Shown here: positions 43,556 through 52,414 of the stretch, piece by piece
Position numbering within the stretch: position 1 is the first letter of the stretch
Layout of the letters: every line of letters starts with the position of its first letter
NCBI GenBank assembly: GCA_964572225.1
Contig: CAZNFR010000012.1
Coordinates: 1 to 59,189, forward strand
DNA: 59,189 nt
Direction: 5' to 3'
Source: CAZNFR01 sp964572225
GTDB lineage: Bacteria; Bacteroidota; Bacteroidia; Bacteroidales; GCA-2748055
The notes under the pieces: model-generated
Database searches by the model: none
Told to the model about the DNA's origin: nothing
Seen by the model: only the letters and a program-made list of their open reading frames with translations
Translations under genes and position numbers: made by a program

Positions 43556-45228
43556 TTCCCGGGAAGGGATTCAATCAGCCTGCGGGTATACCCTGATGCC
43601 GGGTCCCTGAAGATACGGATGGGATCCCCTTCTTCTTCAATCCTCCCTTCCTTCAAAACGATCATACGGTCAGACATGTATTTCACGACCGAGAGGTCAT
43701 GAGAAATAAATATATAAGCCAGCCCAAATTCGGACTTAAGATCATTTAAGAGATTCAGGATTTGGGCCTGAACGCTCACATCCAGGGCCGAAACGGCTTC
43801 GTCGAGGATAATTATTTCGGGCTCAGTGCAAAGGGAACGGGAAATTCCTATCCTTTGCCGTTGTCCTCCCGAAAATTCATGGGGATATTTCTTCAGGTCC
43901 GATTCCCTCAACCCGGTTTTCTCAAGAATCTCGGTCACCTTTACTATCCTTTCCGGTTTACTTTCCCCCGGGAAATGAAGCATCCTTGCCTCGGTAAGCA
44001 GGGATCTGACCGACATTTTCGGGTTCAGGGAGGAATAGGGATCCTGAAAAACCACCTGCACATTTTTTCTGAAATGTCTCCTTTCCCGGCCCGGCAATCG
44101 GGTGATATCCTTTCCATGGTAACGTACCTGTCCTGAGTTCAGGTTGATAAGTCTGAGAATGCTCTTCCCCAAAGTGGTTTTTCCTGAGCCCGATTCCCCA
44201 ACCAATCCGAGTGTCTCATTTTGATACAGTTGAAAACTCACATTATCTACTGCGGATATGGATTTTTTCTTTCCAAACAGGGATATTCTCCCGGTGGGGT
44301 AGCTGATTGAGAGGTCCAGGACTTCGAGTATGGGGGTTTTACCCGGTGTTGGCCTGGGTTTACCAGGTTTTGGGATGGGATCAGGGATAGTTTTTTCGAA
44401 TTCATCGATGGTGATCAGTCGATCCGGCCTGGAATGGAGAGGGGGGAGACAGGCCAGGAGTCCGCGGGTATAGGGTTTTTCCGGGGAGGTAAAAAGTTTA
44501 TGTGCGGGAGCTGACTCAATGATGGATCCATGTCTCATCACAATGGCTTCATCGGCAATTTCACGGATGATCCTGAGATCGTGGCTGATAAAGATTACCG
44601 ACAGTCCCATTTCAACCTGCAATTCTTTCAGTAGTTCGATGATTTTTCTTTGGATACTGATATCCAGGGCGGTGGTAGGTTCATCGGCAATGAGGATTTC
44701 CGGACCTGTAGCCACGGCCATGGCGATCATGATCCTCTGGCGTTGTCCGCCGGAAAGCTGATGCGGGTATGAGGAATAGATATCATCTGGTCTGGGAAGT
44801 TTCACCTTTTCGAAAAGGTGGATGATTTTTTCTTTCCGTTCTTCCGGGGTTCCTCCCAGATGTTTCCGGACGACTTCATCGACCTGTGCTCCGCATTTCA
44901 TGGAGGGGTTTAGACTGGTCATGGGTTCCTGAAAGATCATGGAAATTTTTTTCCCGTTAAGATTTCTCCGGTTAAGTTCCGGATCCAGGAGGTTGACGGG
45001 ATTGGATCCGGAGGGGTAAAAGCGAATGTTGCCGCTTACTTTCCGGATCCCGGGCGGCAGGAGTCCCATTATGGTAAGGGCGGTCATGGATTTCCCCGAA
45101 CCGGATTCTCCGACGATGCCGGTGATGGTTTGTCTGCGGATATCCAGTGAAATGTCGTTAAGAATGGTCTCTCCGGTGGAAGGGGCTGAAAGGTAAAGGT
45201 TTTGGATTTCGAGGACCCGGGAATTCAT
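43552..45228 (-). CDS. Tandem-ATPase peptide/nickel-type ABC transporter protein
   Basis: The 558-residue protein has two ABC ATPase domains. The first has Walker A GESGSGKS and signature LSGGQRQR; the second has GESGSGKT and FSGGQRQR. Both carry Asp-Glu Walker B motifs (ILIADEP, IILDEAV) and the C-terminal oligopeptide-type tails, as in YejF/GsiA. Such proteins drive uptake of oligopeptides or related solutes. No permease or binding protein is nearby, so the transporter partners are elsewhere. It overlaps the small gene upstream by four bases. Confidence 0.9.
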   Translation of the reverse strand: MNSRVLEIQNLYLSAPSTGETILNDISLDIRRQTITGIVGESGSGKSMTALTIMGLLPPGIRKVSGNIRFYPSGSNPVNLLDPELNRRNLNGKKISMIFQEPMTSLNPSMKCGAQVDEVVRKHLGGTPEERKEKIIHLFEKVKLPRPDDIYSSYPHQLSGGQRQRIMIAMAVATGPEILIADEPTTALDISIQRKIIELLKELQVEMGLSVIFISHDLRIIREIADEAIVMRHGSIIESAPAHKLFTSPEKPYTRGLLACLPPLHSRPDRLITIDEFEKTIPDPIPKPGKPRPTPGKTPILEVLDLSISYPTGRISLFGKKKSISAVDNVSFQLYQNETLGLVGESGSGKTTLGKSILRLINLNSGQVRYHGKDITRLPGRERRHFRKNVQVVFQDPYSSLNPKMSVRSLLTEARMLHFPGESKPERIVKVTEILEKTGLRESDLKKYPHEFSGGQRQRIGISRSLCTEPEIIILDEAVSALDVSVQAQILNLLNDLKSEFGLAYIFISHDLSVVKYMSDRMIVLKEGRIEEEGDPIRIFRDPASGYTRRLIESLPGN

Positions 45229-45773
45229 GTGGGGATTTTGCGTGTTAAGATAAGCTTATTATCGTTAAGCTTCAAATCCCAGTATTGGTGATCTACGACC
45301 AGGCGGGCCGATCTGAGATAGAGTCGGGTGCGGATACTGGCTTTATCCTGGTCGCGTTGATCCTTGTATTCGCCCGAGAATTCATAGCTTACCGATCGTG
45401 GATGGAGGGAATGGTATCGGCGGATGATCTCGATAATGGTTGCGATGATGCTAAAAACGTTACCCTGGTTTGTTTCGGAGTATTCGTCCTCATATTCATC
45501 GGATATTACGCTGAAGTTCATAACATTCCCCAGGTAATTATTCTTTTTTTTCCCGAAGGTAACCTCATAGGTCAGTCCGCGGTCGGTCGTGAAAAAATAG
45601 ACAGAGCCGGAGGGGATATCGGGGTTACGGATCTTAAAGATTCTTACGGCAGGAAGGTAATCCTTTCGTATGAGGGGGATAAATTTCTCCCCGGGGTTTT
45701 TATCCAAAGAGAATTTTCGGAATTTGCTGAACTTTTGAAATAAATTCAATTTCGATCTTAAATTGTTTGACAT
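45225..45773 (-). CDS. Bacteroidota hypothetical protein between radA and ABC gene
   Basis: The product, up to 182 residues, is not assigned with confidence. It is soluble, with SVYFFTTDRGLTYEVTFGKK, VFSIIATIIEIIRRYH, and DKASIRTRLYLRSARLV; the order is reminiscent of small Bacteroidota DUF6934-like proteins. The ATG at 45773 gives a 74-base overlap with the 3' end of radA, which is unusual; a TTG at 45707 would leave only an eight-base overlap and removes a low-complexity N-terminus, so the true start is uncertain. It overlaps the ABC gene by four bases. Confidence 0.65.
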   Translation of the reverse strand: MSNNLRSKLNLFQKFSKFRKFSLDKNPGEKFIPLIRKDYLPAVRIFKIRNPDIPSGSVYFFTTDRGLTYEVTFGKKKNNYLGNVMNFSVISDEYEDEYSETNQGNVFSIIATIIEIIRRYHSLHPRSVSYEFSGEYKDQRDQDKASIRTRLYLRSARLVVDHQYWDLKLNDNKLILTRKIPT

Positions 45774-47064
45774 CAATATTTTTCACTCCATAGCGGGAGA
45801 GGATCATTTTGCTGAACCCGAGTTTTTCGGCTTCGGAGATCCTTTGTTCCAGCCGGTTCACCGGACGTATTTCACCGGAGAGTCCCACTTCACCGGCAAA
45901 GCAGATATTGCCCGGAATGGCAATGTCTAGGGTTGAAGAAAGGACTGCTGCCACAGCAGCCAGGTCTATGGCGGGATCGTCGACGCGGATCCCACCGGCG
46001 ATGTTCAGAAAGACATCCTTGGCTGCCAGCTTAAAGTTGGCTCTTTTCTCCAGAACGGCCAGGAGCATGGACAGTCTTCGGAGGTCGAATCCTGTGGTAG
46101 TTCTCTGTGGGGATGGGTACACTGAGTTACTAACCAGGGCCTGTATTTCCACGAGCAGGGGCCGTATTCCTTCAATGGTGGCAGATATTGCGATTCCACT
46201 AAGATTCTCCGGATTTTTGCTGATCAGGGATTCGGAGGGATTATGGATCTCCACGAGGCCGTTTCCTTTCATTTCGTAGACCCCGATCTCGGAGGTGGAA
46301 CCGAAGCGGTTTTTCATGGATCGGAGGATTCGGTAGAAGTAGTGGCGGTCCCCTTCAAACTGCAGGACGGTATCGACGATATGCTCCAGAACCTTGGGTC
46401 CGGCGATGGACCCTTCTTTGGTAATATGTCCGATGATGATGACCGGAATATGGGTTTGTTTACTGAATTTGAGCAGGTTGGCTGCACATTCCCTTACCTG
46501 GGTAACACTTCCCGGGGAGGACTCCACTCTCTCGGTGAAAAGGGTTTGGATGGAGTCGATCACCATGATTTCCGGCTTTTCCTGTTCGGCGGTGTTCAGA
46601 ACATTTTCCAGGGAAGTTTCCGGATATATAAGGCATTCTGTGTCTTGCAGGCTACCCAGGCGTTCGGCTCTGAGCCTGATCTGCTGGGGGCTTTCCTCAC
46701 CCGAGACATAGAGGATTCGTGTATTTTTCAGTTTCATGGCCAATTGCAGGGCCAGGGTGGATTTGCCGATCCCGGGTTCTCCACCGAGCAAAATCAGGGA
46801 TCCGGGTACGATCCCGCCCCCGAGTACCCGGTTAAATTCCTGATCGTGGGTATCGATGCGGATATTTTGCTGAATATCGATGTCGCGCAGCTTTGAAGGC
46901 CGGGTTTTTTCCTTTTCCTTTTTGGAATAGTAGGTGTCTTTTTGTTTAACGACGATTTCTTCAACGTAGGTATTCCATTCTCCGCATGAGGGGCATTTGC
47001 CAATCCATTTAGGAGATTCATTGCCGCAGTTTTGGCAGAAATATGCACTTTTGGTTTTAGCCAT
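45700..47064 (-). CDS. radA: DNA repair protein RadA/Sms
   Basis: The 454-residue protein helps branch migration in recombination. It has a zinc-finger N-terminus (CQNCGNESPKWIGKCPSCGEWN), a RecA-like ATPase with Walker A GGEPGIGKST, the RadA-specific motif KNRFGSTSEIGVYEM near residue 250, and a Lon-like C-terminal domain. The zinc ligands and the KNRFG motif are all intact. Confidence 0.97.
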   Translation of the reverse strand: MAKTKSAYFCQNCGNESPKWIGKCPSCGEWNTYVEEIVVKQKDTYYSKKEKEKTRPSKLRDIDIQQNIRIDTHDQEFNRVLGGGIVPGSLILLGGEPGIGKSTLALQLAMKLKNTRILYVSGEESPQQIRLRAERLGSLQDTECLIYPETSLENVLNTAEQEKPEIMVIDSIQTLFTERVESSPGSVTQVRECAANLLKFSKQTHIPVIIIGHITKEGSIAGPKVLEHIVDTVLQFEGDRHYFYRILRSMKNRFGSTSEIGVYEMKGNGLVEIHNPSESLISKNPENLSGIAISATIEGIRPLLVEIQALVSNSVYPSPQRTTTGFDLRRLSMLLAVLEKRANFKLAAKDVFLNIAGGIRVDDPAIDLAAVAAVLSSTLDIAIPGNICFAGEVGLSGEIRPVNRLEQRISEAEKLGFSKMILSRYGVKNIDVKQFKIEIEFISKVQQIPKILFG

Positions 47065-47105
47065 GGCAGAAGATAAAAATTTATACGTAAAAAAGGGCCC
47101 GGAAG

Positions 47106-47588
47106 TTAGTCTTTCAGTTTTTCGATGATGCGGGTTGAGGAGTGTCCGGGAAGAAAATCGAGGCAGAGCACTTTTCCGCCATTACCGGTAACGGTATCGA
47201 ACCCCACAATGTCTTCGGGTTTATAATCCCCTCCTTTGACGAGTACATCGGGCATGAGGGTTTTAATCAGTATATCCGGGGTATCTTCCTCGAAGATAAC
47301 CACGAAATCCACAAATCTCAGGGATGCCAGGATGAGGGCTCTGGTATGCTGGTCCTGGACGGGTCTGTTCTTTCCTTTCAGTCTTTGGACGGAAGGGTCT
47401 GAGTTGAGTCCGATTACCAGAAAATCACCAAGTCCGGCAGCCTGGGCCAGGTACTGAATATGCCCCTGGTGCAGGATATCGAAGCATCCGTTGGTGAAAA
47501 CCATCCTTCCCGTTATTCTGCCGGGGGCTCCGGGTTTCAGATGTCCGGCTTCCACAATGGAGGAGCGGATATTTTCGAGGGGATTCAT
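47106..47588 (-). CDS. rfaE2: D-glycero-beta-D-manno-heptose 1-phosphate adenylyltransferase
   Basis: The 160-residue single-domain nucleotidyltransferase makes ADP-heptose for lipopolysaccharide core. It has FTNGCFDILHQGHIQYL (with HxGH), GLNSDPSVQRLKGKNRPV, and a C-terminal PGHSSTRIIEKL with the ISST-like loop. It lacks the kinase domain of bifunctional HldE, so a separate HldA/RfaE1 kinase should exist elsewhere. Its start overlaps the flippase-like stop by four bases. Confidence 0.93.
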   Translation of the reverse strand: MNPLENIRSSIVEAGHLKPGAPGRITGRMVFTNGCFDILHQGHIQYLAQAAGLGDFLVIGLNSDPSVQRLKGKNRPVQDQHTRALILASLRFVDFVVIFEEDTPDILIKTLMPDVLVKGGDYKPEDIVGFDTVTGNGGKVLCLDFLPGHSSTRIIEKLKD

Positions 47589-48652
47589 ACCGATTGTGTT
47601 TTCATGGATTCTTCGCTGTGTTCAACAGCGGCTGAAGGGACTTCATCCTTATTCTTTTTCTTCCGGAAGATCATAACAAAGGAGAAGAAGCCCAGAAGAA
47701 TGGCGAGGATGGATTGAAATTCGTGGGTGATTGTGGCAAATACCAGTCCCTGTTCCATGCTGATGAAGGGGTACACGGCTACGAGTCCGCGGGAAATGAT
47801 CCAATGGTAGGCGCCGATCCCGGATTGTACCGGTGCCGACATCCCTAGTCCACCGATCACCAGGATGAAGAGTCCGTCGATAATCCCCAGTGAGGAGGTG
47901 GATGGGAGTGCAAAGACGGCCACCCAGGTCATCATCAGGTAATTGATCCATATGAAGAAGGTATGAAAAAGGAACATTCCCCGTCTTTTCATACGGTACA
48001 CGGTTTTGAGTCCTTCAATGATCCCTTTCACGGCATTTTTGGCTTTGGCGATCACTTTTATCCGGGAAAGGAAGTCACGGAATACCAGGTAGAAGATAAT
48101 CGAGCTAACCAGAAGGATGCCCAGTCCGAACCAGATATACCGTGAAAAGTTGAGGGAATTGCTGATTTTATTACCCAGGGGGGTAAATACGGAATCGTTG
48201 AAAAAATTACCAAAGGTTTCAAACCGGAAGATGATGAGCAGGAAGAGAATGGTAAGCAGGGTTACAAAGTCGATGACTCTTTCCACGATTACCGTTCCGA
48301 AGAGTTTATCGAGGGGGATTTTCTCTTTTTTGGACAGGGTGGCGCAACGGGTCACTTCTCCGATCCGCGGAAAGGCAAAATTTGCCAGGTACCCTATCAT
48401 AAGTGAGTAGAAAGTATTGGCAAGGGAAGGTTTATGGTTGAGGGGTTCAATGATCAGGTTCCAGCGGGCGGCCCGGGAAATGTAGGCCAGGATGGCAAAA
48501 ACCAGGGAGAGCAGGATCCAGGAATAGTTTGCGCTTTGGAAATCATCCCTGAGGTTTTCGAATTTTATACCCCTGAAGGCAAAATACAAAAGAAGTATCC
48601 CCAGCATCAGGAAGGCGAGGAACTTAAGAACTTTTATGATTCTGGATTTCAA
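47585..48652 (-). CDS. UPF0104/LPG synthase TM-type flippase-like protein
   Basis: The 355-residue membrane protein has about eight helices and the UPF0104 patterns RAARWNLIIEPL, YLANFAFPRIGEVTRC, and FGTVIVERVIDFVTLL. The family includes the membrane part of lysylphosphatidylglycerol synthases. The start is TTG and overlaps the panD stop (TTGA). It sits between rfaE2 and panD with four-base overlaps on both sides. A role in moving a lipid across the membrane is inferred from the family. Confidence 0.9.
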   Translation of the reverse strand: MKSRIIKVLKFLAFLMLGILLLYFAFRGIKFENLRDDFQSANYSWILLSLVFAILAYISRAARWNLIIEPLNHKPSLANTFYSLMIGYLANFAFPRIGEVTRCATLSKKEKIPLDKLFGTVIVERVIDFVTLLTILFLLIIFRFETFGNFFNDSVFTPLGNKISNSLNFSRYIWFGLGILLVSSIIFYLVFRDFLSRIKVIAKAKNAVKGIIEGLKTVYRMKRRGMFLFHTFFIWINYLMMTWVAVFALPSTSSLGIIDGLFILVIGGLGMSAPVQSGIGAYHWIISRGLVAVYPFISMEQGLVFATITHEFQSILAILLGFFSFVMIFRKKKNKDEVPSAAVEHSEESMKTQSV

Positions 48653-49011
48653 AACTGGGAGGTGATAAGTTTATTGGTTGTGGTATCGGGAAAAACGAGG
48701 GCGGGTTTGAATTTTTTGGCTTCTTCAAAATCCATTCCTGCATAGGAGATAATAATGATGATATCGCCAACGGCCATTTTCCGGGCGGCCGGACCGTTCA
48801 TGCAGATCTGACCTGATCCTCTTTCACCTTTGATAACATAGGTTTCGAGTCTTTCCCCATTATTGATGTTCACCACCTGCACTTTCTCATTGGGGATCAG
48901 GTTGGCTGCATCCATAAGATCCTCATCAATGGTTATACTGCCCACGTAATTCAAATCTGCTTCGGTAATGGTTACCCGGTGTATTTTGGATTTTACTACT
49001 TCAATAATCAC
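48649..49011 (-). CDS. panD: Aspartate 1-decarboxylase
   Basis: The 120-residue proenzyme makes beta-alanine for pantothenate. It has IEVVKSKIHRVTITEADLNYVGSITID; cleavage before the Ser of GSITID creates the pyruvoyl group. NGPAARKM and GDIIIIISYAGMDFEEA also match. The start is GTG, at the family's usual N-terminus. It lies between panC and the flippase-like gene on the same strand, so it belongs to the pan operon. Confidence 0.96.
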   Translation of the reverse strand: MIIEVVKSKIHRVTITEADLNYVGSITIDEDLMDAANLIPNEKVQVVNINNGERLETYVIKGERGSGQICMNGPAARKMAVGDIIIIISYAGMDFEEAKKFKPALVFPDTTTNKLITSQF

Positions 49012-49138
49012 TCTTCTAATACTTTTAATCTGTTGGCCAAATTGTTCTAACCCATAGAGAATGCCAATGGTTTACGGTTAAACTCCTTTGTCCGGTCTTA
49101 TTTCCGGAGGAAAAGTTTTGTATAAACCCGGGGCAAAG

Positions 49139-49981
49139 TTAATCAAAAATAAGATTATCAATAAGTCGAACCTTGTTAATTTTGGCTGCCACGCAGGCTA
49201 CTTTTACCTCGGGATCGTCCCAGTTTTGAATGGGTTTAAGGTTCCGGTCGTTTACGATTTCGAAGTACTCGCATTCGATTAGGGGATCCTCGTTTATTTT
49301 TTTGAAGGCCCATTTCTTTAGTTTTTTTACCTCCATGAGGTCTTTTCTTTCGCGGGCCTCGAAAAGGATTTTTGATATATGGCTTGCATGTTTCCGTTCT
49401 TCGGGATCCAGAAGCTGGTTTCGTGAGCTCATGGCCAATCCGTCGGATTCGCGGATGATGGGGCAGGCAACGATCTCAACCGGGACCTTCATTTTTTTGA
49501 CCAGTTTTTTGATTATGGCCAGTTGTTGAAAATCTTTTTGGCCGAAAAAGGCCATTTCGGGCTTCACAAGATCCAAAAGAATGCTTACCACCTGTGCGAC
49601 CCCGTTGAAGTGACCCGGTCGATGAGCCCCTTCCATTATGGTTTCGAGATGACCAAAACTGAAGGTGCGGTCGTCGGGATGCGGGTATATTTCATGGATC
49701 TCGGGTATGAAAGCTACATCTACCCTTCGTGTGGAGAGCATTTCAAGGTCCCGGTCGAGGGTTCTGGGGTAATTTTTAAGGTCGTTGGGGTCGTTAAACT
49801 GGGTGGGATTGACGAAAATGCTTACCACGACAACGTCGCACCGCCTGATCGCCTCATCCACGAGCGACAAATGTCCTTCGTGCAGGGCCCCCATGGTGGG
49901 GACCAGTCCGATGGTGGTTCCTTCTTTCCGAAGATTATTCAGGTAGGTTTTTAAGCCTGCACTGGTTTCCAGTGTTTTCAA
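49139..49981 (-). CDS. panC: Pantothenate synthetase
   Basis: The 280-residue ATP-dependent ligase joins pantoate and beta-alanine. It has VPTMGALHEGHLSLV (HIGH-type), FVNPTQFNDPNDLKNYPRT, FFGQKDFQQLAIIKK, and PIIRESDGLAMSSRNQLL (KMSKS-like). The start is TTG, giving the family's normal N-terminus; no ATG is available upstream in frame close by. PanD, the enzyme that makes its beta-alanine, is encoded 127 bases downstream. Confidence 0.96.
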   Translation of the reverse strand: MKTLETSAGLKTYLNNLRKEGTTIGLVPTMGALHEGHLSLVDEAIRRCDVVVVSIFVNPTQFNDPNDLKNYPRTLDRDLEMLSTRRVDVAFIPEIHEIYPHPDDRTFSFGHLETIMEGAHRPGHFNGVAQVVSILLDLVKPEMAFFGQKDFQQLAIIKKLVKKMKVPVEIVACPIIRESDGLAMSSRNQLLDPEERKHASHISKILFEARERKDLMEVKKLKKWAFKKINEDPLIECEYFEIVNDRNLKPIQNWDDPEVKVACVAAKINKVRLIDNLIFD

Positions 49982-50153
49982 AGGTTATCTGTATTATATT
50001 TTGCGGGTCTCAGGAAATGTATCGAGAATACCGGTTCCATTTTGTGAAACCCTATTTCTTCGCGACTAACAAGCCAAAAAGATCAAAATCGATTTATTTT
50101 CAATGAAACTTTGGGTTTTTAGCCCTAAGCTCCGGACTCAAAAAAGTAAAAAG

Positions 50154-50161
50154 CAAAATTA
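50154..50161 (-). promoter_or_regulatory. Possible -7 box for panC operon
   Basis: The minus strand reads TAATTTTG, matching TAnnTTTG, 172 bases before the panC TTG start. No -33 element is visible. The distance would give a long leader, so the match may be chance. Confidence 0.3.
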
Positions 50162-50185
50162 AAGATAATCAATTAATATTCTAAG

Positions 50186-50200
50186 CAATTCCGGGAATTG
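50186..50200. promoter_or_regulatory. 15-base palindrome between panC and starch-synthase-like gene
   Basis: CAATTCC-G-GGAATTG is a perfect palindrome around a central G. It lies upstream of the plus-strand -7 box and between divergent genes, a typical place for an operator. Confidence 0.35.
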
Positions 50201-50250
50201 TTACGCTCTGATAATGACAAATAAGCCACCGGCTATTCAAGAAATATTTG

Positions 50251-50258
50251 TATCTTTG
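50251..50258 (+). promoter_or_regulatory. Bacteroidota -7 box for starch-synthase-like, DUF4270, glmS operon
   Basis: TATCTTTG matches TAnnTTTG and lies 27 bases before the ATG at 50286. A TTTG directly abuts it on the left, but no TTG sits at the -33 spacing. Confidence 0.55.
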
Positions 50259-50285
50259 CATGTTGAAAGTAACAATTGACTCCAC

Positions 50286-51095
50286 ATGGAAACCACGAAA
50301 GTTCTGTTTATTTCGCAAGAAATTACTCCCTATCTTCCCGAAACCGAAATGTCAGTGATCAGCCGCTACCTTCCGCAGGGAATACAGGAAATGGGACGTG
50401 AGATAAGGACTTTCATGCCGAGATTCGGGAACATCAATGAGAGAAGGAATCAGTTGCATGAGGTAATCAGGCTTTCCGGAATGAATCTGATCATAAATGA
50501 CGCAGATCATCCCCTCATCATTAAGGTGGCTTCCATTCAGGCAGCTCGTATGCAGGTTTATTTCATTGATAATGAGGATTATTTTCACCGTAAGTCGGTG
50601 GTTAAGGATTCCAGGGGAAATTTTTACAAGGACAATGATGAAAGGATGATCTTTTTCGCGAGGGGGGTGATAGAGACGGTAAAGAAGCTGAGATGGTCGC
50701 CTGACATTATTCATTGTCATGGTTGGTTTACCGGCCTGGTACCCATTTACATAAAAAAGTCCTATCATGATGAGCCTCTGTTTTCCGATTCGAAGGTGAT
50801 CTTTTCGGCATATAACAATTCATTGAACGATACTTTTAACGAGGATTTTGCCGGGAAAATACAATACAATGGAATTAGCGATAATGATATCAAAGATATT
50901 CAGGATCCTTCCTTTTCAAATCTTGTCGGACTTGCTTTCCGTTATTCGGATGGGATCATCAGGGGAAGTGAGACTTTTGATAAAACTTTGGAAGATAAAA
51001 TTCAAAAAGCCTCCATTCCGGTTTTAGATTATCAGGGAGAAGAAGAATATATTGAGGCTTATTCCGTTTTCTATGATAAAATTCTTAGCAAGTAG
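50286..51095 (+). CDS. Starch/glycogen-synthase-like N-domain protein, catalytic domain incomplete
   Basis: The 269-residue protein resembles only the N-terminal half of GT5 starch synthases: KVLFISQEITPY, GREIRTFMPRFGNINERR, FARGVIETVKKLRWSPDIIHCHGWFTGLVP. The C-terminal nucleotide-sugar domain is absent and the K-x-G-G-L loop that binds ADP-glucose reads PETEMSVIS, so glycogen synthesis is unlikely. Short versions of this kind are found in many Bacteroidota. It is six bases upstream of the DUF4270 gene and in the same operon as glmS. Confidence 0.85.
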   Translation: METTKVLFISQEITPYLPETEMSVISRYLPQGIQEMGREIRTFMPRFGNINERRNQLHEVIRLSGMNLIINDADHPLIIKVASIQAARMQVYFIDNEDYFHRKSVVKDSRGNFYKDNDERMIFFARGVIETVKKLRWSPDIIHCHGWFTGLVPIYIKKSYHDEPLFSDSKVIFSAYNNSLNDTFNEDFAGKIQYNGISDNDIKDIQDPSFSNLVGLAFRYSDGIIRGSETFDKTLEDKIQKASIPVLDYQGEEEYIEAYSVFYDKILSK

Positions 51096-51101
51096 TTTGT
51101 A

Positions 51102-52412
51102 ATGAATGATAAATTTACTCCGAATCCGCCATTTCGCAGCGTTTTCCGTTATCCTTTTTATTTGATCCTTTTCTTTCTGGTTTTGACCTCCTGTGAACAG
51201 GATGCCGGTTTTCTGGGAAGAGATCTTTTGCCTGATGCCGATGTTATCACGACTTCCTTTGTATCCGATATTGACATGGAGGCCAACACTGAGGAAGGTG
51301 TCAGGGTGATCACCTCAGAAAACAATGATTTTCTATTGGGGAGTTATCGTGATCCGGTCTGGGGGTACAATGCCGCCGAATTTCTTACCCGTTTCGGAGT
51401 GGCGGGTGCTACGGTAAGTGAGACCCGGAAGGTGGATTCCCTGATCCTTTACATGGCCGTTTCGGATTATTATGCCATCGACAGTTCATCCCAGACCTTA
51501 TATGTCTATGAGGTTACGGGAGATCTTGAGTACGATTCACTCTATTATTCGGATTTTGATCCGGAAGGCTGGTATAATCAGGATGTGCTTCTTGCCACGG
51601 CCACCATTCATCCTTACGACAGTCTGCTAAGGATTCCATTGAATAACCGGGCTCTCCTGGACCGGTTCAGTGAAGTTGACGATACAGTTTTCCAGGATGT
51701 GAACGAGTTTTTTGATTTTTTCAAAGGTTTGTACATCACCACCGAACCTGTCAGCACCGGGGGTGGGATTTACACCATGGATCTTACCGATGCGGAAACG
51801 GAGATCCGCATGCATTACATAGGGGATTTTACCGATACCTTAAGGGTTGATTTTTTCATTGCCGAGATTGCTCCACGGGTTAACATATTCAATCATGACT
51901 ATTCCGGCAGCCGGCTGGGTGAACTCATTGCCTCTCCTGATCCGGGCGATAGTCTTAAGTATGTGGCTTCCATGAGCGGAGTATACACCAAAATAACCTT
52001 TCCGGGAATAGAGGACTGGCTCGACAGTATGCCGATTGCCATCAACAAGGCCGAACTCTACATTCCGGTAGCCGATTCCATCCTTACGGGCATTTCGGAA
52101 GCGGACCTGCCAGACAGGATCAATCTGCTTTCGGTGGATGAAGAAAATGATTTTGATTTTATTTTTGATTTTGATATCGATGCCACCGGAAACCGCAGTT
52201 ATTACGGAGGTGATTACAGTCAGTCCCGTCAGGATTACCGGTTTAACATGGGCCGGCATTTCCAGGCCTATCTCAACGGGGAGGTAACGGACCTGGATCT
52301 GGTGATTCTTCCCAGTCTCTATAATCAGTCGGCTGAAAGGGCCATTCTCAAAGGTCCCTCATCCGTTTCCGAAAAGATTCGTTTAGATATAACCTATACC
52401 AAAATTCAGTAG
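51102..52412 (+). CDS. DUF4270 lipoprotein
   Basis: The 436-residue protein has a signal with lipobox LTSC (Cys about residue 30), and then EQDAGFLGRDLLPDADVITTSF, the opening typical of DUF4270, a Bacteroidota family of unknown role. The rest is beta-rich with many Asp residues. It lies between the starch-synthase-like gene and glmS with gaps of six and two bases. Confidence 0.85.
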   Translation: MNDKFTPNPPFRSVFRYPFYLILFFLVLTSCEQDAGFLGRDLLPDADVITTSFVSDIDMEANTEEGVRVITSENNDFLLGSYRDPVWGYNAAEFLTRFGVAGATVSETRKVDSLILYMAVSDYYAIDSSSQTLYVYEVTGDLEYDSLYYSDFDPEGWYNQDVLLATATIHPYDSLLRIPLNNRALLDRFSEVDDTVFQDVNEFFDFFKGLYITTEPVSTGGGIYTMDLTDAETEIRMHYIGDFTDTLRVDFFIAEIAPRVNIFNHDYSGSRLGELIASPDPGDSLKYVASMSGVYTKITFPGIEDWLDSMPIAINKAELYIPVADSILTGISEADLPDRINLLSVDEENDFDFIFDFDIDATGNRSYYGGDYSQSRQDYRFNMGRHFQAYLNGEVTDLDLVILPSLYNQSAERAILKGPSSVSEKIRLDITYTKIQ

Positions 52413-52414
52413 TT

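Larger units (their letters stand above)
49982..50285. other. Intergenic gap between panC and starch-synthase-like gene
   Basis: This 304-base divergent gap is AT-rich and holds no open frame of note. It contains a perfect palindrome (50186-50200), a plus-strand -7 box (50251-50258) and a possible minus-strand -7 box TAATTTTG at 50154-50161 for the pan operon. Confidence 0.6.

Noticed and set aside
50286..51095. Glycogen synthase as a functional call
   Set aside because: The C-terminal half and the ADP-glucose-binding loop are missing.
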